DNA of 39,143 bases. Source: Deltaproteobacteria bacterium (GTDB lineage: Bacteria; Desulfobacterota; Binatia; JACPRU01). Below the pieces are notes generated by a model, which saw only the letters and a program-made list of their open reading frames with translations, had not been told where the DNA came from and ran no database searches. How positions within the stretch are numbered: position 1 is the stretch's first letter; every line of letters begins with the position of its first letter. The stretch spans positions 1 to 39,143 of the forward strand of contig JACPRU010000013.1 of the NCBI GenBank assembly GCA_016189835.1, given 5' to 3'. The position numbers were made by a program, and so were the translations under genes. Of the stretch, positions 26,538-34,167 are shown piece by piece.

Positions 26538-26615
26538 CGCGGGTGTCCTGCTTGGGACGCCCCTGGCGTGGGTGCCGCTTGACTTCGCGCGGAGGCGCTC
26601 CGCATATCTCCAGGG

Positions 26616-27680
26616 ATGCTTTCCGAGGTGCGCGAGTTCATCGCGGCGCCCGTCCCCGGACGATTCGGCGAGCTCGCGCTGCGCGTGTTTCGCTTCCAGT
26701 TCGAGCGCAACGAGCCGTACCGCCGCTTCTGCGAGCAGCACGGGCGAACCCCGCAGCAGGTCGACGGCTGGACGCAGATCCCGGCGGTCCCGGTCTCGGC
26801 GTTCCGGCACGCCGAGCTGGTCTGCTCGGGGCTGCCGACGGGCAGCGTGTTTCTCACCAGCGGCACGACGCAGGGCGTGGAGCGGCGGGGCCGTCACCAC
26901 GTGCCGGATCCGTCGATCTATCGAGCGGTGGCGCTCGACCACTTCCGCCGCTGCGTGCTGCCCGACGGTCTGCGACCGCGCTTCCTGGTGCTCGCGCCCG
27001 CGCTCGCCGAGCAGCCGCAGTCGTCGCTCTGCCAGATGATCGAGTGGCTCGGCGCCGACCTCGGCGCCGCCGCCCCCGAGGTGTTCATCCGCGGCGGCGA
27101 GGTGTGCGCGGAGCCGCTGCGCGAGCGGCTGCGCGAGATCGAGCCGACCGGCGAGCCGGTGCTGCTGATCGGCGTCACCTACGCGTTCCTCCGCTTCATC
27201 GACGGCTGTCGGGCCGACGGCGTGCGCTTCCGGCTGCCCTACGGCTCGCGGATCGTCGACACCGGCGGTACCAAGGGGCGCAGCCGCCCGATGTCGCGCA
27301 ACGGCCTGCTGCGGGCGTTCTGGGAGACGTTCGGCGTGCCCGGCTACGCGGTCGCCAACGAATACGGCATGACCGAGATGTGCTCGCAGTTCTACGACGA
27401 CGCGGTCCTGAACCACTTCCGCGGCCGCAAGCGCGACCGCTCCAAGCTCGCGCCGCCGTGGGTGCGCACCCGGCTGGTGTCGGCGCGGAGCCTGGCGCCG
27501 GTCGCGCGCGGCGAGCGCGGCCTGTTGCGCCACTTCGATCTCGCCAACGTCGGCTCGGTGCTGGCGCTGCAGACCGAAGACGTCGGCATCGAGACCGGCG
27601 AGGGATTCGAGGTGCTCGGTCGCGCCGCGGGCGCCGAGGCCCGCGGCTGCGCGTTGCTGCTCGAGTCCTTCGCGCAGTAG
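26616..27680 (+). CDS. LuxE-like acyl-protein synthetase
   Basis: 354 residues of the LuxE/PaaK-like adenylation family. Visible landmarks are FEFERNEPYRRF-like FQFERNEPYRRF, the glycine-rich TSGTTQGVERRGRHH, PQSSLCQMIEWLG, NEYGMTEMCSQFYDD and LLRHFDLANVGSV. In luminous bacteria LuxE activates fatty acids with ATP and passes the acyl group to LuxC. The next gene is a LuxC-type reductase, as in lux operons, but no luxAB is present. It starts 78 bases after the VWA gene; the family start fits ATG 26616, although the ribosome site is weak. It heads a tightly packed six-gene set. Confidence 0.88.
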   Translation: MLSEVREFIAAPVPGRFGELALRVFRFQFERNEPYRRFCEQHGRTPQQVDGWTQIPAVPVSAFRHAELVCSGLPTGSVFLTSGTTQGVERRGRHHVPDPSIYRAVALDHFRRCVLPDGLRPRFLVLAPALAEQPQSSLCQMIEWLGADLGAAAPEVFIRGGEVCAEPLRERLREIEPTGEPVLLIGVTYAFLRFIDGCRADGVRFRLPYGSRIVDTGGTKGRSRPMSRNGLLRAFWETFGVPGYAVANEYGMTEMCSQFYDDAVLNHFRGRKRDRSKLAPPWVRTRLVSARSLAPVARGERGLLRHFDLANVGSVLALQTEDVGIETGEGFEVLGRAAGAEARGCALLLESFAQ

Positions 27681-27687
27681 GTCGCCG

Positions 27688-28974
27688 ATGGAGAGCGCGT
27701 TTCACCTGCCCGGCCCGGCGCCGTCGCGCACTCGAACCGTCGCGTTCGCGGGGGTTCCGCTGTCGGTGGCGGAGCTCTCCGGCGAGGACATGCGGGCGCT
27801 GCTCGCCGCCCTGCGCGCGCGCCCCGATCGCGCCTCGCCCGCGGCGCGCGCGCGGGCGGTGGCGGCGGCGGCCCGCCGCTTCCTCGATCGCGGCGATCCG
27901 CTGCGCCGCCGCGCCCTCGCCGCGCTGCCGGCGCTGACCGGATTTTCGCAGGCGATGATCGAGCAAGCGCTGCCGCGGGCCTTCGGGCCGCTCCGCGAGC
28001 GAGATCTGCTCGGCGTGGCGACGCGCCGGTCCTCCCCGGCCGTCGATCTCGTCGGCATCGTCTCGGCGGGAAACCTTCCCGGCGTCGCGCTCGCCAAGGC
28101 GGCGCTCGCGCTCGCGGCGGGGGCCGCCTGCCTGGTGAAGACCGCGTCCGGCGAGCCGCTGCTGGCGGTGCTGTTCGCCGAGGCGCTGTCGGAGGTCGAT
28201 CCCTCGCTGGCGACGTCGCTCGCGGTGCTGTGGTGGGAGGGCGGCCGCGGCGCCTGCGAGGCGGAGTTCCTGCGCGGCGCGGACTCCATCATCGCCTACG
28301 GATCGGACGCCGCAGTCGGGGCGCTGCGGGCGCTCGCGGGCCGCAAGGTCGTGGGGCACGCGCACCGGCTGAGCGTGGCGGTGGTGCGGCTCGACGTGCC
28401 GCGCGCCGCCCCCCCGCCGGCGGAGGCGGCCGCGCTCGACGTCGCGCTCTACGACCAGCTCGGCTGCCTCTCGCCGCAGTGCCTGTACACGGTGGGCGGG
28501 TCGCTCGCGCAGCGCGCCGCATTCCTCGAGCAGCTGGCCCGGGCGCTCGGCGAGCTCGACCGGCGCCTGCCGTCAGGCGCGCGCGACGCGTCGCAGGCAG
28601 TGGCGGTCCGCCGCCTGCGCGACGAGTACGAGTGGCGCGCGCTCGGCGGCGAGCCCGTCTCGCTGCGCGGCGGGGCGGGCTGGACCGTGATCGACGACCC
28701 CACCGCGGGCTTTCGCCCGAGCCCGCTGCACCGCACGGTGATCGTCCGCCGGCTCGACGCGCTCGAGCAGCTTGCCGCCGCGCTCGGCGAGTGGTTGCCA
28801 CGCGTCGAGTCGGTCGGTATGGATCCCTGGCCCGACCCCGAAGCCGCGGCCTGGATCGCTCGCCGCGGCGTTCCGCGCGTGGCGCCGCTCGGCAGCATGC
28901 AGAGCCCCGGCCTCGACTGGCGGCAGGGGGGGAGGGATCCGATGGCGGGAATCATCCAGGGAGAAATCGCTTGA
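27688..28974 (+). CDS. LuxC-like acyl-CoA reductase (fatty aldehyde forming)
   Basis: 428 residues. The LuxC fold is shown by VGIVSAGNLPGVALAKAALAL, LVKTASGEPLLAVLFAEAL, the nucleotide stretch IIAYGSDAAVGALRAL and the active-site Cys260 in YDQLGCLSPQCLY. LuxC reduces an acyl thioester to a free aldehyde with NADPH. ATG 27688 is seven bases after the LuxE-like stop. Without luciferase in the window, the aldehyde is probably an intermediate for another product; the class III aminotransferase two genes downstream is a candidate consumer. Similarity to other aldehyde dehydrogenases is expected, but the CLSPQ site is LuxC-like. Confidence 0.88.
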   Translation: MESAFHLPGPAPSRTRTVAFAGVPLSVAELSGEDMRALLAALRARPDRASPAARARAVAAAARRFLDRGDPLRRRALAALPALTGFSQAMIEQALPRAFGPLRERDLLGVATRRSSPAVDLVGIVSAGNLPGVALAKAALALAAGAACLVKTASGEPLLAVLFAEALSEVDPSLATSLAVLWWEGGRGACEAEFLRGADSIIAYGSDAAVGALRALAGRKVVGHAHRLSVAVVRLDVPRAAPPPAEAAALDVALYDQLGCLSPQCLYTVGGSLAQRAAFLEQLARALGELDRRLPSGARDASQAVAVRRLRDEYEWRALGGEPVSLRGGAGWTVIDDPTAGFRPSPLHRTVIVRRLDALEQLAAALGEWLPRVESVGMDPWPDPEAAAWIARRGVPRVAPLGSMQSPGLDWRQGGRDPMAGIIQGEIA

Positions 28975-29441
28975 GCCGTTCCGCACCTCCGTCGGCCGAC
29001 GAATCCGTGCGCGGCGAGATCCGCCTCCTCGGCTCGCTGCTCGTCGTCTTCGCGGCGATCAAGATCGCCGCCAGTTCCCTCGGCTACGTCTCCGCTCTGG
29101 TCTCGGTCGCTGGCGTCGACGCCGAGGGAGGGCACACGTTCTACTGGATCCCTCAGGTGCTGTTCTACACCTTCTTCCTGGCCTCGGCGCGCCGGCTGCG
29201 CCGCTTCGACCGCTACGGCCGCCGCGCGGTGATCTCGCTCTGCGCGCTGTCGCTCGCGGCCGCGCTGCTCTACGCCCTGCTCGACTTCACGTTCGGCGCG
29301 GGGCGGGAGCGTCCGGCGCTGGCGCTCGCCGTCAAGCTGCGCCTGCTGGTGGGCGGCGACGTCTGGGACCTGGTGTTTCCCCTGCTGGCGATCCTGCGGC
29401 TGCGCAGGCCCGCGGCGCGCCGGCTCTTCGAGCGCGAATGA
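28971..29441 (+). CDS. Four-helix membrane protein of unknown function
   Basis: 156 residues. TTG 28971 overlaps the LuxC stop (TTGA) and has GGGAGA seven bases before it; a GTG at 29008 is a possible alternative. Four hydrophobic segments are visible: LLGSLLVVFAAIKIAASSLG, FYWIPQVLFYTFFLA, AVISLCALSLAAALLYALL and VWDLVFPLLAILRL. It ends with Arg-rich residues. I do not recognise the family. Sandwiched between the acyl reductase and the aminotransferase with overlaps on both sides, it may bring the pathway to the membrane or export its product. Confidence 0.75.
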   Translation: MSRSAPPSADESVRGEIRLLGSLLVVFAAIKIAASSLGYVSALVSVAGVDAEGGHTFYWIPQVLFYTFFLASARRLRRFDRYGRRAVISLCALSLAAALLYALLDFTFGAGRERPALALAVKLRLLVGGDVWDLVFPLLAILRLRRPAARRLFERE

Positions 29442-30640
29442 ACGCCCTGCGAGCCCGCTTTCTCCGCCACGTCGCGCAGACCTCGGAGGCTCCGCTGGCG
29501 CTGGAGATCGAGCGCGCGAGCGGTTCGACGGTGTTCGACCGGGCCGGGAAGGAGTACCTGGATTTCCTCGCCGGAATGGGCGTCGCCAACGTCGGACATT
29601 GCCATCCCGAGGTGGTCGACGCGGTGCGCGCGCAGGCCGGCCGCTACCTTCACGCGATGGTGTACGGCGAGTACGTGCAGGAGCCGCAGGTGCGACTGGC
29701 CGCCCGTCTCGCCGAGCTGCTGCCGGGGGCGCTCTCGACCGCGTATTTCACGAACAGCGGGGCGGAGGCGATCGAGGGGGCGCTGAAGACCGCGCGCAAG
29801 CACACCCGGCGCACGAAGCTCGTCGCCTTCGAAGGCGCGTTTCACGGCGACACGCTCGGCGCGCTGTCGATCTGCGGCAATCCGCTCTACCGCGAGCCCT
29901 TCGCGCCGCTGCTGCCCGACGTGCTGCGCCTGCCGTTCGCCGACCGCGCGGCGCTCGAGCGCATCGACGCCGAGACGGCGGGCGTGGTGATCGAGCCGGT
30001 CCAGGGCGAGGGCGGGGTGCGCATCCCGCCGGCCGACTACCTCGAGGCGCTGCGCCGGCGGACGCGGGAGGTCGGGGCATTGCTGGTGTTCGACGAGGTC
30101 CTCACCGGCTTCGGCCGCACCGGTACGCTGTTCGCGTTCGAGCGCTTCGGCGTGGTTCCCGACGTGCTGGTGATCGCCAAGGCGCTGGGCGGAGGCCTGC
30201 CGCTCGGCGCGTTCGTGTCGAGCGCCGAGATCCTCGGTACCCTGGCCGTCGATCCTCCGCTCGGCCACGTCACCACGTTCGGCGGGCATCCGGTGTCGTG
30301 CGCCGCGGGTCTCGCGGCGCTGGACGTGCTGCTGCGCGATCGGCTCGCGGAGCGTGCCGAGCGTCTCGGCGAACGCTTGCGGAGCAAACTTCGCTCGCTC
30401 GCCTGGCAGGGGCACCTCGTCGAGGTTCGCGGCCTCGGACTGCTGGTCGGCGTCGAGCTCGACGACGCCCGCTTCGCGCAGCGTCTCGCCCGGGCTTGCT
30501 TCGCGGGCGGGCTGGTCCTCAACTGGACCCTGCACCGCGATCAGGTGCTGCGCCTCGCGCCGCCGCTGGTGATCGGCGAAGCGGAAATCGAGCGCGGCCT
30601 GGAGATCCTCTCGCAGGCGATCGCGGAGGCCGCGGCATGA
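29438..30640 (+). CDS. Class III PLP aminotransferase (acetylornithine/omega-transaminase type)
   Basis: 400 residues. PLP site residues are visible: NSGAEAIEGALKTARK, FEGAFHGDTLGALS, VIEPVQGEGGVRIPP, Asp219 in FDEVLTGFGRTG, Lys248 in VIAKALGGGLPLGAF, and TTFGGHPVSCAAGLAAL. ATG 29438 overlaps the membrane-protein stop (ATGA). ArgD-type enzymes act in arginine synthesis, but no arg gene is near. Position after LuxE and LuxC suggests amination of the fatty aldehyde to an alkylamine, or a similar omega-transamination. That substrate is inferred from context only. An ordinary acetylornithine or 4-aminobutyrate aminotransferase remains possible. Confidence 0.9.
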   Translation: MNALRARFLRHVAQTSEAPLALEIERASGSTVFDRAGKEYLDFLAGMGVANVGHCHPEVVDAVRAQAGRYLHAMVYGEYVQEPQVRLAARLAELLPGALSTAYFTNSGAEAIEGALKTARKHTRRTKLVAFEGAFHGDTLGALSICGNPLYREPFAPLLPDVLRLPFADRAALERIDAETAGVVIEPVQGEGGVRIPPADYLEALRRRTREVGALLVFDEVLTGFGRTGTLFAFERFGVVPDVLVIAKALGGGLPLGAFVSSAEILGTLAVDPPLGHVTTFGGHPVSCAAGLAALDVLLRDRLAERAERLGERLRSKLRSLAWQGHLVEVRGLGLLVGVELDDARFAQRLARACFAGGLVLNWTLHRDQVLRLAPPLVIGEAEIERGLEILSQAIAEAAA

Positions 30641-31620
30641 TCGCGCGCTCATCGCAGGGCGCGGCCATCGACCGGGCGAGCGCGGCGAGCGTGACGGCGC
30701 CGCCGATCCGCTTCCCGCGTCGGCCGCTGCCGCCGCCGCGGGCGATGAGCGGCCGCAAGCGGCGCTGGATCTACCCGAATCGCGGTCTGATCAAGCGGCT
30801 CGAGCGCGGCGCCGACGTGTTCGCGTCCCGCCACCTCTACCCGCACCTGCTCGGCATCTGGAGCCCCTACAGCTGGCAGTTGCCGCGCCGTCTGGTGGTC
30901 TCCGAGGCGACGCTCGCGCCCCGCCGTTGGCCCGCGAGGATGCCGCCGCTGCGCGTGCTGCTGCTGACCGATCTGCACGTCGGCCCGTTCCTGCTCCCCT
31001 CGGTGCTGCACCCGATGCTCGCCGAGCTCATGCGTCTGGAGCCCGACCTGGTCGCCATCGGCGGCGACGTGATCAGCGGCAGGGCGCACGACCTCGGCGG
31101 CTTCCTCGAGGGCCTGGCCGAGCTCGCGCGGGCGCCGCTCGGCGCCTGGTTCTGCATGGGCAACCACGAGTACTTCTCGCCCGACCCCTTCTACGTCGTC
31201 GAGCAGCTGCGCGCGGTCGGCATCCACACGCTGCGCAACCATGCCGTGCGGCTCGAGCACGGCGGCTCGCGCTTCGTGCTCGGCGGGCTCGACGACCTGG
31301 TGCTCGGCGTGCCCGACTGGGAGCGGCTGCTCTCCGCGGCCGGCGCGCCGCACGTGTTGCTCGCCCACAACCCCGACGCGTTCTACGAGGCCGAGCGGCG
31401 GGGCATCGGGCTCGTGCTCTCCGGACACACGCACGCCGGCCAGATCCGTTTTCCCGGCGGCCCGCCGCTGGTCCGCCAGAGCCGGTTCTGCCTCGACGAG
31501 GGCGTGATGTCGTTCGGCTCGAGCCTGATCGTCGTATCGCGCGGCCTGGGGGCCTCGGGCTTGCCGTGGCGGGTCGGTGCGCGCCCCGAGGCGGTGCTGC
31601 TGACGATCCGGCCCGGGTGA
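30637..31620 (+). CDS. YkuE/YaeI-type metallophosphoesterase
   Basis: 327 residues; ATG 30637 overlaps the aminotransferase stop (ATGA). The binuclear metal site is complete: LLLTDLHVGP, IGGDVISG, CMGNHEYF, LLAHNPDAF and LSGHTHAGQIRFPGG. The first roughly 36 residues are low complexity, and a second ATG at 30745 (MSGRKRRW) is a reasonable alternative start. There is a basic N-terminal half without a clear signal peptide. Relatives hydrolyse phosphodiesters of lipids, including UDP-2,3-diacylglucosamine-like substrates. In this operon a lipid phosphate substrate is plausible, but this is inference. Confidence 0.85.
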   Translation: MIARSSQGAAIDRASAASVTAPPIRFPRRPLPPPRAMSGRKRRWIYPNRGLIKRLERGADVFASRHLYPHLLGIWSPYSWQLPRRLVVSEATLAPRRWPARMPPLRVLLLTDLHVGPFLLPSVLHPMLAELMRLEPDLVAIGGDVISGRAHDLGGFLEGLAELARAPLGAWFCMGNHEYFSPDPFYVVEQLRAVGIHTLRNHAVRLEHGGSRFVLGGLDDLVLGVPDWERLLSAAGAPHVLLAHNPDAFYEAERRGIGLVLSGHTHAGQIRFPGGPPLVRQSRFCLDEGVMSFGSSLIVVSRGLGASGLPWRVGARPEAVLLTIRPG

Positions 31621-32381
31621 TGCCGCGGCGCACGACCGTCCGCCTGCGCGTGCCCGATCCGCCGGCGCCAAGCGCCGCCGGCGGATTCTCCGCGTACGCG
31701 CGGCTGCTGGAGGAGGCGGCGACCACGGCGTCGATCGAGGCCGGCTATGCCCCGCGGTGGTACGCGGCAGAAGGCACGGCGTGGGTGATCCGGCGCTCGA
31801 CCATCGAGTGCGAGGCGCCGATCGCGCCGGGGACCGCGGTCGAGGTCGCGACGTGGGTGGCGGACTTCCGCCGCGTCCGCTCGCGCCGCGAGTACGAGAT
31901 GCGCGCCGAGCCCGGCGGACCGCCGCTGCTGCGGGCACACACCGACTGGGTCTACGTCGAGCGGGCCTCCGGCCGCCCGCGGCGGATCCCCGCGCCCATG
32001 ATGTCGCGGTTCGTCCCCGAGGGAGCCGCCGAAGCGCTGCCGCGCGAGCCGCTCGAGACCGGCGCCCGGCCGGCGGACGCCGCGAGCATCGAGCAGGTCG
32101 TGGTGCCCGCCGACGTCGATGCCCTCGATCACATGAACAACGCCCGGTACTTCGACTACGTCGAGCAGGCGATCCGAGCGGCGCTGGCGGCGACCCCGGC
32201 GGCGCATCGGCGGCCCGTCCGCCACGACCAGGAGTACCTGGAGGAAGCGAGGAACGGCGACCGCCTGGCCTGCTTCGCCTGGCGGCTGCGCGAGGGCGAG
32301 TGCGAGACCGAGGTCGCGACCGAGATCCGCCGCGCGGCGGACGGAGCGGCGCTGGCGCGGGCGCGCAGCCTCTGTCGCTGA
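31620..32381 (+). CDS. Acyl-ACP/acyl-CoA thioesterase, double hot-dog
   Basis: 253 residues; ATG 31620-31622 shares its A with the upstream stop (TGATG). Two 4HBT-like halves are visible: ARLLEEAATTASIEAG with WVADFRRVRSRREYEM in the first, and VDALDHMNNARYFDYVEQAI with YLEEARNGDRL in the second. The DxxxHMNNxxYxxY segment is the catalytic loop of FatA/YbgC-type thioesterases. It would release free fatty acids from ACP or CoA, the substrate needed by the LuxE-like enzyme at the start of the operon. It is the last gene before the copy B palindrome. Confidence 0.82.
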   Translation: MPRRTTVRLRVPDPPAPSAAGGFSAYARLLEEAATTASIEAGYAPRWYAAEGTAWVIRRSTIECEAPIAPGTAVEVATWVADFRRVRSRREYEMRAEPGGPPLLRAHTDWVYVERASGRPRRIPAPMMSRFVPEGAAEALPREPLETGARPADAASIEQVVVPADVDALDHMNNARYFDYVEQAIRAALAATPAAHRRPVRHDQEYLEEARNGDRLACFAWRLREGECETEVATEIRRAADGAALARARSLCR

Positions 32382-32398
32382 GCGGCGCTCATCGCCGA

Positions 32399-32446
32399 AA
32401 AAGGGGTCGGGAGTCTTTGTTGGCAAAAAGACTCCCGACCCCTTTT
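32399..32446. repeat. Dispersed palindrome, copy B (20-bp arms)
   Basis: Arms at 32399-32418 and 32427-32446 are perfect inverted copies (AAAAGGGGTCGGGAGTCTTT) with an eight-base loop GTTGGCAA. It lies between the convergent thioesterase and perR-like genes, 17 bases after one stop and three bases before the other. T-runs on both sides allow termination of both genes. Confidence 0.9.
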
Positions 32447-32449
32447 GGG

Positions 32450-32890
32450 CTAACCCGCTCGGGCGCAGTCGGGGCAGAGGCCGCGAAACACGACGTCGAC
32501 CCCGCGCAGCGCGAACCCGTAGCGCTCGCCGGGGGGCAAGCGAAGCCGGTTCGTTCCGTGCGGGTGTACGTCGCGCAGCGCGCCGCACCGCTCGCAGCGC
32601 AGGTGATGATGAGGCTCGACCGCGTTCGGATCGTAGCGCTTGGCCCGGCCCTCGCCGCCCATCTCCCGCACCTCGCCGAGCGCCGCGAGCTCGCGCAGCA
32701 CGTTGTACACGGTCGCGCGGCTGATCTCCGGCAGGCGCGCCGCCGCGCGGCGGTGGACCGCGTCGGCGGTGAGATGGACGTGTGCGCCGTCGAGCGCCTC
32801 CGCGACCGCACGCCGCTGGGCGGTGAGCGTCCAGTCGCGGCGCCGCAGGCGGCCGAGCAGCGATTCGGGTGCGGGCGTACGTCGCTCCAT
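32450..32890 (-). CDS. PerR-like Fur-family repressor
   Basis: 146 residues from ATG 32890; a TTG two codons upstream is also in frame. The winged helix contains EISRATVYNVLRELAALGEV. Regulatory metal ligands typical of PerR are present: Asp87 (RYDPN), His94 and His96 (EPHHHL) and Asp107 (ALRDV). Structural zinc is held by Cys99, Cys102, Cys139 and Cys142. The divergent neighbour is dps, a common target of PerR. A Fur-type operator lies between them, so the repressor probably controls itself and dps in response to peroxide or metal. Distinguishing PerR from Fur by reading is not certain, although the Asp residue favours PerR. Confidence 0.88.
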   Translation of the reverse strand: MERRTPAPESLLGRLRRRDWTLTAQRRAVAEALDGAHVHLTADAVHRRAAARLPEISRATVYNVLRELAALGEVREMGGEGRAKRYDPNAVEPHHHLRCERCGALRDVHPHGTNRLRLPPGERYGFALRGVDVVFRGLCPDCARAG

Positions 32891-32918
32891 TGACAAGATC
32901 CAGTATTAGACATAATCT
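32890..32918 (+). promoter_or_regulatory. dps promoter
   Basis: A perfect TTGACA at 32890-32895 is followed after 17 bases by TAATCT (32913-32918), or after 15 bases by CATAAT. The operator covers the spacer and -10. The -35 also overlaps the start codon of the divergent repressor. Confidence 0.55.
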
Positions 32919-32921
32919 AAT
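32905..32921. promoter_or_regulatory. Fur/PerR-type operator between perR-like gene and dps
   Basis: ATTAGA and TCTAAT are inverted around CATAA, an AT-rich dyad within very GC-rich DNA. It fits the 7-1-7 form of Fur-family boxes with two mismatches. It overlaps the -10 regions of both divergent promoters: TTGACA (32890-32895) with CATAAT (32911) or TAATCT (32913) for dps, and TTGACG-N16-TAATAC on the minus strand for the repressor. Confidence 0.7.
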
Positions 32922-32942
32922 CACCGTCAAGGAGGCAGAGAC

Positions 32943-33419
32943 ATGACGAAGGTGGACATCGGCATCGGAGACGAGCAGCGCAAGGCGGTCGTGGAGATCC
33001 TCTCCGCGCTGCTCGCGGACGAGTACGTTCTGTACACGAAGACGCGCAACTACCACTGGAACGTGGTCGGGCCGCAGTTCAACGAGCTTCACAAGTTCTT
33101 CGAGGCCCAGTACGAGCAGCTCGAGGGCGTCGTCGACGAGGTGGCCGAGCGGTCCCGCTCGCTCGGGGGCCGGGCGATCGGCACGCTCGCCGAGTTCGTC
33201 CGGCGCGCCCGCCTGAAGGAGCCGGCCGGCGACCCGCCCGACGCGCGCGGCATGATCGCCGCTCTGCTCGCGGATCACGAGGCGCTGGCGCGCACGCTGC
33301 GCGGCGACCTGCAGGCCTGCGCCGAGCGCTTCGGCGACGCGGGGACCAGCGACTTCCTCACCGGGCTGCTCGAGCAGCACGAGAAGATGGCCTGGATGCT
33401 GCGCTCGTTCCTCGCCTGA
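32943..33419 (+). CDS. dps: Dps DNA-protecting ferritin-like protein
   Basis: 158 residues; AAGGAGGCAGAGAC precedes ATG 32943. Ferroxidase ligands align with those of E. coli Dps at a constant offset: His38 (NYHWNV), His50 (ELHKFF), Glu54 in place of Asp67, Asp65 and Glu69 (VVDEVAER). It would form a 12-subunit shell that oxidises and stores iron with peroxide, protecting DNA. The N-terminus is short, with one Lys, so strong DNA binding by a lysine tail is unlikely. Control by the divergent PerR-like protein is suggested by the shared operator. Confidence 0.93.
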   Translation: MTKVDIGIGDEQRKAVVEILSALLADEYVLYTKTRNYHWNVVGPQFNELHKFFEAQYEQLEGVVDEVAERSRSLGGRAIGTLAEFVRRARLKEPAGDPPDARGMIAALLADHEALARTLRGDLQACAERFGDAGTSDFLTGLLEQHEKMAWMLRSFLA

Positions 33420-33436
33420 GCGGGCCTCGCGGAGAA

Positions 33437-33480
33437 AGCGCGGCCCCGGCCGGCGGCCGCGCTGACCGGCCGGCCGCGCT
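33437..33480 (+). terminator. GC-rich hairpin after dps
   Basis: AGCGCGGCC (33437-33445) can pair with either GGCCGCGCT at 33455-33463 or the copy at 33472-33480. The second is followed by CTGTTAT, a weak T-run. It lies 17 bases after the dps stop and before the Nudix gene. Confidence 0.5.
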
Positions 33481-33508
33481 CTGTTATCGTCCCGCCAGAG
33501 GTGGACCG

Positions 33509-34072
33509 ATGACTCGAAGGCCCGAGCGGCTGCGACCCTGGATGCCGCACGCGGCGCAGCCCGTCTACGACTGCCGCGTGTTTTCGATCACCGAGCATCG
33601 CCGGCGGTCACCGCGCACCGGGGAGCTTCACGACTTCTACGTCCTCGACTCGCCGGACTGGGTGAACATCATCCCGCTGACGGCGGATCGCCAGGTCGTG
33701 ATGATCCTGCAGTACCGCCACGGCATCGACGAGTTCACGCTGGAAGTGCCGGGCGGAATGGTCGACGAGGCCGACGCCTCACCGCTCGAGGCCGGCCGAC
33801 GCGAGATGCGGGAGGAGACCGGCTACGACAGCGAGGACGTGGTGCCGCTCGGCGTGATTCACCCCAATCCGGCGATCCAGAACAACCGCTGCCATTCGTT
33901 CCTGGCGCGCGACGTCCGGCTCGCCGGGCCGGTGGCCTTCGACACCACCGAGGAGACCGAGGTGGTGCTCGTGCCCCTCGACGACGTACCGGAGCTGATC
34001 CGCGGCGGGGTGATCAGCCACGCGCTTGTGGTCGTGGCCTTTCATCACCTGCTGCTGAAGGGCGCCGGGTAG
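33509..34072 (+). CDS. Nudix hydrolase, ADP-ribose pyrophosphatase-like
   Basis: 187 residues; AGAGGTGGACCG precedes ATG 33509. The Nudix box reads GGMVDEADASPLEAGRREMREETGY, with catalytic RExxEE. Compared with GX5EX7REUXEEXGU it has one extra residue, with Asp in place of the first Glu. EFTLEVPGG and VIPLTADRQVVMILQYR-like IIPLTADRQVVMILQYR fit the NudF/ADP-ribose pyrophosphatase group. The substrate is uncertain. The final Gly codon and TAG stop lie inside the copy C palindrome. Confidence 0.87.
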   Translation: MTRRPERLRPWMPHAAQPVYDCRVFSITEHRRRSPRTGELHDFYVLDSPDWVNIIPLTADRQVVMILQYRHGIDEFTLEVPGGMVDEADASPLEAGRREMREETGYDSEDVVPLGVIHPNPAIQNNRCHSFLARDVRLAGPVAFDTTEETEVVLVPLDDVPELIRGGVISHALVVVAFHHLLLKGAG

Positions 34073-34167
34073 AAAAGGGGTCGGGAGTCTTTTCCGGGTA
34101 AAGACGTCGGGGGCGCGGCGGAAAAGACTCCCGGCGGCGGAAAAGACTCCCGACCCCTTTTCTACCC
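34067..34167. repeat. Dispersed palindrome, copy C, with internal half-copy duplication
   Basis: Perfect 30-bp arms at 34067-34096 and 34138-34167 surround 41 bases. The interior contains a second half-copy: CGGCGGAAAAGACTCCCG at 34116-34133 repeated at 34135-34152. The arms begin GGGTAG on both strands, giving the last Gly codon and stop of the Nudix gene and of recQ. T-runs allow termination in both directions. Confidence 0.9.

Noticed and set aside
26579-26608. Promoter TTGACT with CATATC before the LuxE-like gene
   Set aside because: The -10 match is poor and transcription would start at or after the ATG. It is kept only as a weak possibility.
23292-27533. A 1413-codon minus-strand frame opposite the VWA and LuxE-like genes
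   Set aside because: It mirrors the plus-strand codons, is low in complexity and rich in Arg, Ala and Gln, and shows no domain. The plus strand has recognised proteins throughout.
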